Positions 23,033 through 35,330 of a stretch of 64,000 nucleotides of DNA are shown here, piece by piece; the first letter of the stretch is position 1; every line of letters starts with the position of its first letter. Below the pieces are notes generated by a model. The model searched no databases and had not been told where the DNA came from. It worked only from the letters and a program-made list of their open reading frames with translations. Source of the stretch: Beaufortia kweichowensis. Lineage: Eukaryota; Chordata; Actinopteri; Cypriniformes; Gastromyzontidae. A program made the position numbers and the translations under genes. The DNA lies in NCBI GenBank assembly GCA_019155185.1, contig CM032814.1:1972647-2036646 (forward strand), written 5' to 3'.

Positions 23033-26000
23033 ATGGCCATTCTATCCACGATAAAATCAAATACATTAGGTATTGCATGGAAAATATTATTTATAAAGCC
23101 TATTTCTATTAACATTTTTGTTAATAGTTTCTGTGTAATATCAGTTCACAGGTCAGGACGTGTTTCTGTATTTCTTCTGGCATGTTTCCTTTGGATTTCA
23201 ACATATTTGGTAAGTGATCGCCAAATATGTGACATGTAATATTATCTGTGGAGGTCTATGAGACTGAAATGTAAATAAATATATCCCTGATAGCAAACAA
23301 CTCTTGAATAAATGTTAAAAATTGTTGCTTTGTCAATGTTAATTTCAATCAATTTCACTTTTGCACCCATAATTAATGTTGAAAATTGTTTACATTTCAT
23401 TAAAACACCATTGCGGTCAGTGTTTGCTTTAGTTTTGTGCTCTTGTCTCTTGTGCTTTCACATTTGTTGTTTTTGGCTGTTGTAACAATATGTCTTTTGT
23501 GGCAAAGAAAACTAAAATCCTATCAAATCTAGTGATGAGCTTTTCAAATGTGGATATAGTTGTTCTTAAGTGTGGTGTATTATTGATGCGTAAGGTTTAA
23601 GCAGTATTAGGGCTATCATACTTCTGTGGAGTTAACAGAACAGTTAACTACTTGAATTAATTAGACATTAAGACTTAATGTATGAAACTCAACAATGGTG
23701 ACAATCATCAAAATAATACAGATAAAAACTGCAATGCATGCTGGTAGTCATGAATAAGTTTGTATTATGTCATTAATACTTATCATTAATTCATTAATAA
23801 TCATTAATTGCTGGTGCAAAACTTGATATTGATTTAGTGAAATTTGAAACATTTGAATATACTAACATTGATTCAATGGTTGCTTGATATCAGGGATATC
23901 AAAGATTACACACACACACACACATACATAGCTGTAGACCAAGGAATAATAGCCACTATTGTTTAGTGATGTGCCGACAATGGTATTTTTTGCATTTGAC
24001 GTGGCATTTATGTTTATTTACTGTACTCGGGCTGTTAAATGCAGCTCAAATGTGAAATAAATGTATTTACACAAAGATAGCAATGTTTTTGTCATATAGG
24101 ATAATGTAAAAGGATCCAGTATTTAAATAATAAAAATATAAATAAAGAAAATTAGAAAAAGCAAAGTTTAGGGTCGATGGCTCTTTTCATTTACACAAAA
24201 GCAAAACCACATCAGAGCTGTATTTAAACGGAGGTATGTCAGAGAACAGAAGTGAACTTCAGAAGTGAACTTTATTACAGTATTAATGAAATTAAATTTT
24301 AATTGCTTATAATTGCAGCATAAAATCCCTCCAAAACGCTGGATGTTGCCTTTTCATCTTTTCTTACTACATATTTTGGCATTGACCATGCATTTAATGA
24401 ATGAATAAGATATTAGTCATGCAAAAACACTCAGAATATTGGGCTAGTCAGTGCATAATCATGCAACACATTACCACTAACAACTGAATTTACCTTTGCC
24501 TAATCTAATGTAACAAAAAATAAGTCATCTGACTTTTCTTCTAATATTTACTGAATGAAACTTTAAGGTGATTTCAAAGCTTGTATAATATTAAATTAAT
24601 GATTTATACACTATTGTATTGCTTTCTGTTTAAGCTGTAATAGTAATGCAGCTAGTACTAGAACTGAATTAGATTTTTTTATTTAAAAACGTTTTTTTTA
24701 ATTCATCTTGATTCAGTCAAGTCATCTTGTTGCTTGTCAAGTTATTTTAACATAAAGTGTCAATGTTTTACACTGTCCGTGTCTAAATAACTGCACAGAG
24801 TGTAAAGTAACACTGAAACAGTGCTGCCATTAATTAGAGAATTAAGAGGCGGTTTCCCAGACGGGGCTTAAGCCAAGTCCCAGACTAAACTGCCTTTTAA
24901 AGCTGTCCTAAAAATATATCAGTGCCATTGTTTTGTCTTAAAATGCACACCAGTAATACTTTTTTTTTAAGACACGTTTGTAAAAACTATAGAATGTAAA
25001 TCCTGCCAAATTTAAATAAATAAAGTGATGAAAATGAAAACCAGATTAAGCATTTCATTTTAGAAAACTGTGCGGTAAATATATGCCAAAAAGGAAAATA
25101 AAATGAAATCATTTCATTTTTACAGTGACAGCGCACCCTCCCTGTCAAATTGAAAGATAATATGCAATTGGTGATTTGACATTTCATTTTCACTGACCTC
25201 TAGGGGCAAGACTGCCAAAATTAAAATGAAAAGCAAATGTGAAAAAGAAACTGCAAATATATGTTTTACAAAGATTTCTATTAGTGTTTACGCAATAATA
25301 GTGACACAATTCTAATTAAAATGTAAATTTTGTTTTTATTTCACAGTTTTCATTTTCTTTTTCAAAGCCAACTTGTATGCAAATGATATGTTAATTAGAG
25401 GGTGTGGTTTACTCAGGTAGCAGAGGGCTATAGGGTAATGTCTGAATGTAAGAAGAGTGTCTGAGTGCATCACATGATAATGATAAAGCTGATCATGACG
25501 AAATCAGTAATAACCAACTGTTACTGAAGGCGACTGCTGCTCTAGGGCATCAGAAGCAGACAAACCAAACTTCCATCCATCCATTTTCATCACTTAATTT
25601 ATTTATTTAGATTTGGCAGGATTTACATTCCATAAAAAAACACTAGACTGTAGTCCTAGTCATGACGTAAACTACACCCTGTCTGGGAAACTGCCCCGTC
25701 ATAAATTATAAATACCTGCAGTTAACAAACAGAATCGGAAAATAGTTGCAGTTTCACACCACAATGAGTAACAGTTCTAAAAAGAGGAGAAAATGCTTCA
25801 AATTGTTTTCCTATGCTTTTAGTTTATTATGTGCATTTATGATTTTTTAGCTTTTTAAATGTTGCTTACTGTTACTGTTTAGGTTTAATTTATTTTATTT
25901 TAATTTATTATTAGTTTTAGTTCAGTTTTTATTTATTCATTAATACATAAAGTTAATCATTTTAATGCTTCAATGCTTCTACCCTCAGTTTATACAACTC

Positions 26001-29000
26001 AGTTTAACACCACCAATACATAAAAATCATCTTTGTACCACAACAGCGTTTTTATGTTATTCGGTTAATTAAAACTTACAACAACTTATTAAACTATAAA
26101 AACTTACTATTCCAAACAGTTTATTTCTACTAATCATTTTTTACAACAACACACAATGTTCACAATTTTGATAAAACACTAAATTGCAAGTATTTTTAAA
26201 AAGTAATTAACTTCATAAACTTCAGGGCTTAAGTGCTCAACTAAAGGGAAACACTGGTGACTTTAAAACATGATTTAATGTAATTGAGTAATTGTAATTA
26301 TTTTTGTTCTGCTGCTCTCTTCTCTTATTAGTGGTGCTTGCCATAGGCACTATGGTGAGGGACGGCCCATGTAAAAGTTTTTTCCTACTATGGTAATTTA
26401 CATAGGAATTTTGCATTGAGCATAACTCTGCATCACAATGTCATAGAGACATGGGTGCGGGCTCATTTTACTCAGACAACCAATCAGACTCTCAGGATCA
26501 TTATGAAGCTGTCAAGCCACGCCCTAGCAACCATTTAGAGCACCCTAGCAACTGATCCCATAGACCGCCATTATAAGGCCCATTATAAGGATGGATATCT
26601 TTGGATCACAGTGTCATAGAGACATGGGGGTGACATCGTTTGACTCGAGGCAGCAAACAGCCAGTCATGAATCACCATCGACACTTCCTAGCCACACCCT
26701 AGCAACCATTATTGACCACCCTAGCAACCCAAACAGGCATATCTTCAGATCTGAACATCATAGAGACATGGTCAATATGATGTCAATATGAACATCATAG
26801 AGCCTGACAAGCAGGCTTTGGAGTATCATCATTGGCAGCTGCCAAGCCACTTCCTAGCAACCAAACAGAGTACCCTAGCAACCATTTAGCAAGTCCTATA
26901 TCTTTGCTTCAGAATATCGTATAGACATGGAATTTGCTTCTTTTGACTCATGCTAGCAAATAGGACTCTCAGCATGCTACACATGCTAGCAATGAATAGC
27001 TACATGCTAATAATGATTAGCTAAGTGTTAAATCAGGCTAAAATCACCATAGTAATGATCTGTGACAACTAGCAACACAAGAGCAACCACCCAGAACACC
27101 CTAGCAACAGTAACGCTAATGCTAACACAATTTGCTTGTTTTTCACATGAAATTACATTATTGGGGTTAGTATTAGTGCCTTGTGCCGAGTTTTGCCACT
27201 GCAAGCACCACTCACATTTTCTTCAGGAAATGTACATGTCTAGTTTTTCTGTTATTGTTAATCTTTTCTTCAGTGATTTTGCTTGCTAACCTTATCTCTT
27301 TAACTTTAACAGTGTGAACACATATAAACACTAACTAGTGTTAAATTAACACTGATATTTGCTGTGCTTAAGTCTGTTGTGTTTTTATTCCTGCTATGCT
27401 GTAGGTTTTTTGGAGATTGCCAACAATAAAAAGATTTCAGCCTCCCAGGCCTAAACCTGCTCCCCCCAAAAATTCATCCACAATTACAGCACATGATATG
27501 GGAATCGGTCAGGAGGAGTGGGACAGACTACAGAAGGCTCTTGATTGGCCTGATCCAGATCATGAAATCACTGAGCTTCATCTGAGCACAAGTCCAGTCC
27601 ACACAACATTCTCTATTGTTGGATTCAGTGAGAATTATAAAGTGGGAGATAAGATCCGTGTTACTATCACAGCCAGAGACCACAACAAGAACTTAAAATC
27701 ATATGGAGGGGATTTTTTTACAGCAAAGCTTTTCAACTCAAAACTAAAGGTATGTTTTTGTGTACATCTTCAGTTTAAGTATTATTGTCAAACTAGAGGT
27801 TATCTGTTATTATGATGTGTTTTCTACTTACCATTTGTTTTCATAATATTTTATATTCTGTCACTTGTTTACAGAGTAAACAAGATATTATTAATATTAT
27901 TCATGTTGTTGAAGGCAGGTGTTTATGGAGAAGTTATTGATCATCGTAATGGCACATACAGTGTTGATCTTCTGCTCCTCTGGGAAGGTCAAGCACAAGT
28001 GTCTGTGCGTCTGATGTACTCCAGTGAAGTTGTGCAGCTTCTTAAAAAATACAGGAATTTGTCATTCCCACGCAGTCACTATCATGGTCACTTTGAAGGA
28101 CCAGGACCCGATGGAAAAAGGATAAGTGAAGTAGTGGAATGTAATATTAAATGGGGCTCTGATAGAAGTTGGAGTAAAGGCAACTGCTGCTGTGAATATA
28201 AAGATGTAAAAACAGAGACGGTGTGGCAGTGTGAGAAACCGCAGAAACTTTCTTGTGACAACTGGGTGTATCATTCAGCAGGAAAAACAGAATTTCCTTA
28301 TACCCCTTTTGAGAAGCAACTTTTTTCAAGGTAAGTGGAAATCCCTAGAGTAACAAAATATGTTCTAAAATGTTTTGCTAACATTAAAGGTGCAGTAATG
28401 AGTTATGAGTGAAATGTGAATGTTTGCTGGATGTCTGGCTTGTGTGTGCGTTGTGTGCACACTGTCTTGACTGTATTAATAGAAGAAACAACTAAGTGGA
28501 TCATACCGATTACAAAAACAGCACATTAAACTCTTGCAGCCAATCAGCAAAAAGAGGCATATATGCTTGTTATTTATATAACGTGTATATTTTTTTATTT
28601 TTTCCTCCACAGCAAATTAACAAATGTTAGTATTTCTGGTGACTCACAATTCATTGATATCCTCAACAACACTGCAGGCATTGGTACGTGTAAATATCAT
28701 ATATTTATAAAATACTTTTACACACCATTTAAGTAAATATGTTCTTTAGGTAACACAGAGAGATGCAGATCCAGTTTAAAAACACCAGTTCCTGCAGGAT
28801 TCTATTACCAGGATGTCTGGACGTCTTTTGTTTGCAACACTAAACATTTTAATGTTTCACAAATGACGATTTGTCTTAGAAACAAAGTTGTTCACATTCT
28901 GGGAGACTCTACAACGAGACAGTGGTTTGAGTTTTTTCAAGAACATCTGCCAGGTAAGTCATTTAATGCACTCATACTAAAAAACAATATTAGAGTAATA

Positions 29001-30676
29001 TTATGATATGCTAAAGATGGTAACTTGGTGGTATATGAAGGAATTGACCAAAAATGAATCACAGACAGAAAGAATATCTGTCACTTTATGTCTAGGTATA
29101 GGTCCCAACTTCATTTAACAAAACAGAAACCAAAACAAACACGTAAAAGTGCTTTATTCAAAAACACACATCAATAACTTCACATCAAAAATCTCTTGCG
29201 TCTTGTGACAAAATATCATATGACAGTTAATTATGAGATGCAGGAACTAATGAGATTTCAGGTTATTGATGTGTTGCCATGTTGGATTTTAGTGCTCTTA
29301 TGAGTTTCAATTAAGCTAAAAACTGTACAATTCAAAATATAAATCATTTTAACTTTATATGAATCAGAGTTTTACCTTTATGATGACTTTTATGAGAGCA
29401 AGTTGAGAGCTAGCATGAGTGTGCAAATTATGAGAGAAATTGAACTATTTCTTTAAGCAAACTAATCTAACTTTATTGCATAGTCATTTTTTGTCAGATT
29501 TGACACCATGAATAAATAATGCTTTGAATATACATTCTTAATCATAATAAACGTTATTAAAGTACATAGTTAAATTGATTCCAATGTATCCTAATTAGGT
29601 CTCAAAATAATGAATCTTCAAACTAATCTCAGGATTGGACCCTTTTTGGCTGTGGAAATAAAGAATAATATCATTATTCACTGGAGGACACATGAATTTC
29701 CCATGCGATTTCCTAAAATGCCAGCTGCTGACCTGCATTATATCAGCAATGAACTTGATTATATAACAGGTGGTCATAATACGGTTGTTATTTTCACAAT
29801 ATCTGCCCACCTGGTTTTTCACCCGCTAACGTTTTATGTACATAAAGTGGCCAAAATCCGTCAAGCAGTGATTCGACTACTGAAACGTGCACCAGAGACT
29901 GCTGTCATTATCAAATCTGCCAACACTGGGTTTATACAGGTACAGTACACTATTGCCTTTCAGCTACATTTACATCTTCTACATCGCTTTTATCCAAAGC
30001 GACTTACATTGTACTATATTCTGAGTATGTGCAATCCCTGATATCAAACCCATAACCTTGGTGTTGTTAATGAATTGTTTACAATATACACATCATACAC
30101 CAGGGGTAATTGATTACATTTCCAAGAGGTTCATTCTTTATATATTTTCTATCACTGCTTTTAATCAACTGAGCTCAGTTGGATATTAAAAAATAAGATC
30201 AGATGTTTTATCAGGCCAGTACTATTTTCAGATGCCTGTATCTTACGGAACATAAAAGGCCTTGTAACTGAAAAGATAATCAGTGATAATCATTCCGGTA
30301 CTTTTGCTTTTTCCAGAACTATGAAATCATTCCTGAGGTGCGAAAGCCCCTAATATCAGTACTGAGAGTATTTGAAAAAAGATTTTAAAAGCTTGAAGCT
30401 TGACAGTCTTGAGATTTAAATGAATTGAGTTCTAACACTTTTTGTCAAGTTTTGTTATGACAATTTCTTCTGTTACAGATTGAACATGGATATGAATGGT
30501 ACGTTATGCAGTTAAACACAGTGATGAGGGAGATGTTCAGTGATATTGATGGAGTGTTTTACTTTGATGTCTGGCAGATGACTTCATGTCACTACACACC
30601 TGAAAACCTTCATCCAATCCCTGTTATCATCGGCAATGAGATTGACATGTTGCTGTCTTTTATCTGCCCTTCCTGA
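23033..30676 (+). CDS. nxpe3-like: NXPE family protein, copy 1 (8 coding exons, 558 aa)
   Basis: Exons: 23033-23069, 23145-23209, 27405-27749, 27915-28330, 28613-28683, 28750-28953, 29599-29939 and 30479-30676. All junctions are GT-AG and in phase, and there is no internal stop. The summed length, 558 aa, is close to that of vertebrate NXPE proteins. Exon 2 gives an N-terminal hydrophobic signal anchor (VSVFLLACFLWISTYL, residues about 19-34), so a type II Golgi/secretory protein is expected. A neurexophilin-like domain follows (about 60-290; YSVDLLLLWEGQAQVSVRL, the Cys-rich KGNCCCEYKD, VWQCEKP). The PC-esterase domain has its nucleophile in GDSTTRQW (residues 363-370), and the presumed catalytic His is in PENLHP (His538). 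The ATG at 23033 was chosen because its 12 codons match the start of the paralogues, although the MKR-type extension of the other copies is missing. Intron 2 is 4.2 kb and repeat-filled. An AATAAA lies 63 bp after the stop. A human relative (NXPE1) has been reported as a sialic-acid O-acetyltransferase; the substrate here is unknown. Confidence 0.9.
23286..23897 (+). repeat. MITE-like repeat in intron 2 of NXPE copy 1
   Basis: The ends CCCTGATAGCAAACAA and TTGCTTGATATCAGGG are inverted. The interior (AATGTTAAAAATTGTTGCTTTGTC) recurs in plus orientation at about 42911 and in minus orientation at 44790-45012, in introns of copy 2. Confidence 0.6.
24848..25695. repeat. Foldback element in intron 2 (GGCGGTTTCCCAGAC ends)
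   Basis: The left arm, about 24848-25035, and right arm, about 25585-25695, are inverted copies. They share GTTTCCCAGACGGGG at the tip and CCTGCCAAATTTAAATAAAT at the inner side. The loop contains a different TTTCATTTT-rich sequence. It is a common fish MITE type. Confidence 0.65.
26330..27120 (+). repeat. Degenerate tandem repeat with CCCTAGCAAC motifs in intron 2
   Basis: Four units are recognisable by ATCATAGAGACATGG-like words at about 26440, 26613, 26758 and 26918, each followed by one to three CCCTAGCAAC(C) words. The spacing is irregular, about 145-180 bp. The array ends about 280 bp before exon 3. Confidence 0.65.
29962..30045 (-). repeat. tRNA-SINE tail in intron 7 of NXPE copy 1
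   Basis: CATCGCTTTTATCCAAAGCGACTTACATTGTA is the complement of the 3' tail shared by several fish SINEs and LINEs. The tRNA-like head is not seen. Confidence 0.5.
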
Positions 30677-30738
30677 AACATGCTTTTATAAACATTTGTT
30701 GGTATACTGGTCACAGTTTACTATGTGATCAGTACAAC

Positions 30739-30744
30739 AATAAA
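30739..30744 (+). terminator. Polyadenylation signal of NXPE copy 1
   Basis: AATAAA, 63 bp after the stop codon. Confidence 0.55.
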
Positions 30745-31414
30745 CTTCAATGCCTCTGATTTATCCATGTAAAAATACGCACAAGTTAAATAAAAAATGT
30801 ATTAATGTGATTTCAAAACTGCTGGCTGTGTTATACATTTAGATGAGGAATAAAACGAAAAGCTTAAGGTTTTCAATAAAAATATATTTTTTAAATACCT
30901 TCAGTCATGCAAGGTATCGTGTCCATGCCAGTTACTAAGTTTGCATATTTAGTAAAAAAAAACTATTCATGTATTTTTCGAATGAATGCATAACCTTCTA
31001 GTTTTTATGACCGCTAGATGGCGCCAAATCATTACAATGAGAAAGCATTTATTTAGCTGTCAATCAAAATTCGAATTTAGTTTGAATAACTTGCTTTTAC
31101 TGACAGTTTATTGTGTTTTGTCATTCAGTCTTCATTAGTATAGACCTGTTAATTCATTATTTATATATTTTTATCTTTTATCAAGCCACTGATAGGGACC
31201 CCTTAAAATGTGTAGGGCCCCCAGAAGTCTAGGTCTGGAACAGTGAACATCATGGTCTCTTCAGATGTAATACACCTTTAAATTGTGTTTTGTTTTAGTC
31301 ATTTTCTTTTTGTGATTTAACATGCCATGTGCTTTTAATACACTTGCTCTTTAATCTTCAAATATTATCACAAAAATATCAAATGCGCCATATTATGTCA
31401 TGGAGTCATTTATG
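30745..31414. other. Intergenic, nothing recognised
   Basis: AT-rich, no supported gene. Confidence 0.4.
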
Positions 31415-31421
31415 TACTTAT

Positions 31422-32521
31422 ATGAGGTGCCGCGTAGGATTTTTTCTCAAACTTTGCATACGAATACCTATATAAACCACGTGCATACATTTATATAAAT
31501 TGCTCACATGTACATGTATACTGGTAGATGTTCAAACAAATAAATACATGTGCGCACTATGAAATCCATATTAATACATATTATGTTAGTAATATGCATA
31601 ATGTTAGTAATGCATACACCTATATATACTCGTGCATACATACAAACTCGATACAGAAATTAAATGCACACACTTAAAAAATAAAAAGACGCATGCTTTA
31701 GTTTGTATATATATATGTAGATGTGCGTGTTTTCAGTGTAACCGGAAGGCATTTTAGTGTAAAAGGAAGTTGTCTCAGTATAAACAGTAAACCATGGTGG
31801 CTGCAAGCTATCATTGAAAAAAATCCTCCTATCATTTTTTTAAGAGGCAAAAATATGACTTAGACATGGATCTAGGAGAACCTCAATCGTGCCTGTAACT
31901 TTCTGCCTCAGATGCGCCTCACAAAGGAGTGAAATGCAGGCGGATCAAGGGTGGATACCATGTGTTTCTCTCTCCTGTGGTTTGCTTTTAAATAATAATA
32001 AATATTATAAATAAGTTTTGGTTAATTATTTCCATCAATTTTAGTTTTAGTGTTTTATTTTAGTTTAACAAAGACGCAAATATAAACATTTATGGCAGAC
32101 GCTTTTATGCAGGGTGACATGAGTGTAGCCATGTGTTTGTGCTTGACATGAACTTGACATTTACATGACTGGCATGCCTTTGTTGTCCTTTTAAATATGT
32201 GTTACCGCTTTGAAACATACATTATATTTACGATAAAATCAGAACTTGTAAGTTTTATTTGATAAAATATTTAGGAACAATTGCGTATATGCTCCGTAAG
32301 AACCACGTACCGACGCGAAGGGGATCCCGTTTATACCATTTGCCGATTTAAAAACAAGTTAAAACTGTTATTGATGTTTGCAGTGCAATGTAAAAAGAAG
32401 AAAAAGTTTGTATATGCGACTGTTTTATATGTGTATATGCACAGATCAAGACATTGAGTTTGTACGTGTTTATATATGTATGCGTATGCGGAGTGAAAAA
32501 AAATCCTACGCGGCGCCTCAT
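31422..32521. mobile_element. DNA element with ~45-bp inverted repeats
   Basis: The left end ATGAGGTGCCGCGTAGGATT pairs with the complement of the right end, AATCCTACGCGGCGCCTCAT. The arm continues through CATACG words. The flanks show an imperfect 8-bp duplication, (G/A)TACTTAT (31414-31421 and 32522-32529). The interior is non-coding and rich in ATACAT/ATGTAT. It is a nonautonomous element. The duplication length fits hAT, but the superfamily is uncertain. Confidence 0.6.
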
Positions 32522-32751
32522 ATACTTATAATTATAATATAAATTTGTTGTACTTCCCTAGATTTTCTGTCTGATATAAAAATGGTCATGAGAGACACCT
32601 CTGTTTTTCAGATAGCTCAGTTTCCTCAGTGGAACTTTCATTCTCTTGTTTAGTGTAAAATTATTTGGACAAACGCTTAAAATAATCTTCGTTATCAACA
32701 TGGAGGACTATTCATATTCAGTATACACACACAAAAAGTTATTCTTCCTAC

Positions 32752-33187
32752 TGTTGGAGATATAATTAAGAAAGTATATTATCCTTTATTCTGTCTTTAT
32801 TAAGTTTAAGATTTACAGGTATTAATCTTGTGTTTTTCTAATGATATATGTTTCTGTTTTTCTGCTACGTTTGATTTTTTAATATTCACATACCACAAGT
32901 TTTAATCATGTATCACAGAAAATCAAGGCCATTGAGAGGCCCACACTCATAATGCTTATCTGTATTATTGCACACATGAATCCTTTCATGTCCTTCAATG
33001 GGAGTTGTCCCATGGGAGTTGTTTATGCAATAAAAAGGCTACAAGGGAGAAGAGACTCTGAGAGAGAGTAATGGAGAACCTTTCTGAAAGATCTCAAAGC
33101 TGCTCTCTCCCTCGCGAGTATTGAAACACCAGTCTTGGTCTGATCGTTGTTCTTTATTGATAGAGATTTTAAGAAATAGACCTATCA
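32752..33187 (+). repeat. 5' LTR of the endogenous retrovirus (436 bp)
   Basis: TGTTGGAGATATAATTAAG ... GACCTATCA. It contains a TATA-like CAATAAAAAGG at about 33028-33038. It differs from the 3' LTR at six positions with no length change. Confidence 0.95.
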
Positions 33188-33191
33188 TTTT

Positions 33192-33209
33192 TGGTCCTTC
33201 GAGCCTGAT
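33192..33209 (+). other. Primer-binding site complementary to tRNA-Tyr
   Basis: TGGTCCTTCGAGCC starts 5 bp after the 5' LTR. It is complementary to CCA plus the 3' end of vertebrate tRNA-Tyr (GGCTCGAAGGA), recalled from the known tRNA sequence. The next bases diverge by a mismatch. Confidence 0.75.
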
Positions 33210-33431
33210 TCCAACATACCCGAAGATCAGCGGTGGGGGAGACGCGCCGAAGCCCGTCGACGGCCGGATTCTTTTAGGAATTCGTCAAAAGCCCTGGGTG
33301 GTGAAAATTCCTCGCCAGGCCGGCTTTAGGTTTCCCCGGCCGGTGATCTCGGATTGACGGAATTCAAAGCAGGACAAGAATCAGACGCAGTGCACTGGGT
33401 GAGTTGTTTTAGACCCTGAAGTGTCTAAATA

Positions 33432-33600
33432 GGGTAAGTCCAGAAGTATTTACCAGAAGTAAATCCAGAAGTATTTACTTAGTATGTGTGAGGGTAAGTC
33501 CAGAAGTATTTACTTAGTATGTGTGAGGGTAAGTCCAGAAGTATTTACTTTACCAAAAGGGTAAGTGAAGTATTTACTTATCTGTGTGAGGGTAAGTCAA
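33432..33600 (+). repeat. Tandem GGGTAAGTCCAGAAGTATTT repeats in the retroviral leader
   Basis: Five GGGTAAGT words at about 33432, 33492, 33527, 33559 and 33590, most followed by CCAGAAGTATTTAC. Each word fits the 5' splice-donor consensus, so this is probably the region of the major splice donor, multiplied by local duplication. Confidence 0.7.
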
Positions 33601-33739
33601 GTTCAGCATTTACCAAAGGCCTTGTGCTGGACCTGTGTGAATGAAAATTTTTATGGACCTCTGAAAATTTTATTTTTTTATTTTTCTTTTCTCTTTCTTT
33701 TTTGTTAATTTAGAAGGGAGTAGTTAATAATTTGTAATT

Positions 33740-33853
33740 ATGGGAAACTGTTGTTGTTGTAGTAAAGACCAGGAAGAACTGGCAGGAAATGTGAAATACA
33801 TGGGAAAGTTAGGACAGGAAAATGTAAAAGTAAAAGGGGAAAAGAAGTTTTGA
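33740..33853 (+). pseudogene. Possible gag start: short MGN-type ORF (37 aa)
   Basis: The frame opens MGNCCCCSKDQEEL and stops after 37 codons. An N-terminal MGN with following Cys and Ser fits an N-myristoylation/palmitoylation signal, as expected for a retroviral matrix start. The next recognisable gag-like coding lies a kilobase downstream, so either the gene is badly broken or this ORF is accidental. Confidence 0.35.
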
Positions 33854-34832
33854 TTCCAAAAGAACTAAATGCATGCATGTATTAATCTGTGTTTTCTGTT
33901 GATTTGGTCTTAAGGAGAACAGAAGGTTCAGATTTTTATATTTTTAGAAATATATAGTTTAGAGTTAGAAAAAAGAAGCGCTGAGAAGAATGCTAGGCTA
34001 AAGTCCTGTAAGAAGTAAGGCATTGGTTCTGGCGAGGGTTGCCTTCATCAGGAAAAACAAACTGATGAGACAGAGTGCAAACTCGTTAGGTTATTTGTTG
34101 TGTAGAGGAAGTGTATCAACAAATGTTAAGTTGTGTATTTGTATGATCTGTGTTTATTGTTAAGTGAGTATAAGGAAATCCGTCCTGGAGTAAATTGCAG
34201 TAAATTGCAGGGGGTGAAAATCCCTGTCAATACTGTTTTTCTCCTGTGTTAATGAAAGTTGCAGTGAAAGAGTGAGTAAAGCTGATGGGTTGCTCAGACA
34301 GAGTGTAATGCGATTGGAAAAAGGTTGGAGGGTGAATCTGCTATGGGTTGACAAGAAGGCTATCGCACAAACTGGCGCGCCATTATAACGTAAGCATATT
34401 TGCTTTTATTTTAGTAATGGTTTGTGTGATATGCCTGAAGGTGAGCCTGTGGTGGTAGGAGCACTTCAGTAAACTTCTCCAAATTGAACTTAAATTGAAG
34501 TTAAATGACAATTGTATTTCACAATTGTTTTTGTGAAATACAAAGAAGGTTCCAGATCTCAATAAGAAGTGTGTGTGTGTGTGAGAAGTTGCTCAAGGTT
34601 CAGTGTGTTGTTTATGTGTTGAAAAGAAGAATATGTGAGAAAGTAAGTGTGGTAGGTGCACAAAACAAAAGAGAGTGAGAGAAACAGATGTGCGGCTGTG
34701 TGTGTGTATGTGAGGCTTGATAAGAAGAGAAGAGACAAATTTGCTCTATAGCTTTAAGGAGCAGTGGTTTTTGTGATTATTGGATAAGTCTCGTATGAGA
34801 AATGATTAGTAATATATGTTGATGTGAAATAT

Positions 34833-35324
34833 TTTGAAAAACTAATAGAAAGAATAAATCTAGATACCCAGTTAGCAGAGAACTAATTGAGAAGATATTC
34901 AGAAAATGGACTAAAAGAACTAGAAGTTTATTAAATAAATAACATGAAGAAGGCACTTTTGATGTATCAGTATGTGAAGAGATTGAAACATTGATAAAAA
35001 ATTACAAGACTAAAAATATGGGTTACAAACAGAAAAAAAAAAAAAAAAAAAGAGAGAAAAAGAAACGAACTGAGGAAGAGATAATGGCAGTGTGTAGGAA
35101 GGAAGATAATGAAACAGGGCCGGTTGCCAGAGGAGTAAATAATGATAATAACCAAGGCCAAGAGAATATACAAGCTCCAGATAGCCCCTCTAATCCCCCA
35201 CCCTATGCAGAAGCCCGTGAGACATTGAGCAAGGCCCTAAAAACATCAAGCAGTATGGACAGGTTCCCCTACCCCACACGATCCTTAAAAGGAAAAGAAA
35301 AAAAAAAAACTAAAAGTAACTAAA
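34833..35324 (+). pseudogene. Gag (matrix-region) fragment with PPPY late-domain motif
   Basis: In the frame containing 34991-35323, after one stop near 34943, the sequence shows an acidic/helical stretch (FDVSVCEEIETLIKNY), a long Lys run from an A-rich tract, and then SPSNPPPYAEARE. The PPPY at 35195-35206 is a classical PPxY budding motif of gamma-like Gag. The frame ends in another A-rich tract at about 35300, where it meets RT sequence. This marks the junction of the deletion that removed capsid, nucleocapsid, protease and N-terminal RT. Confidence 0.6.
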
Positions 35325-35330
35325 AGACAC

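Noticed and set aside
23911..23930. CA microsatellite
   Set aside because: Only about seven units, not notable.
27062..27289. Possible extra upstream exon of NXPE copy 1
   Set aside because: It lies in the CCCTAGCAAC repeat and has no counterpart in copies 2 and 3, whose exon 2 joins directly to exon 3 in phase.
29610..30041. Extension of NXPE copy 1 exon 7 into the following intron
   Set aside because: A GTACAG donor at 29940 and alignment with copies 2 and 3 end the exon at 29939. The extension runs into a SINE tail.
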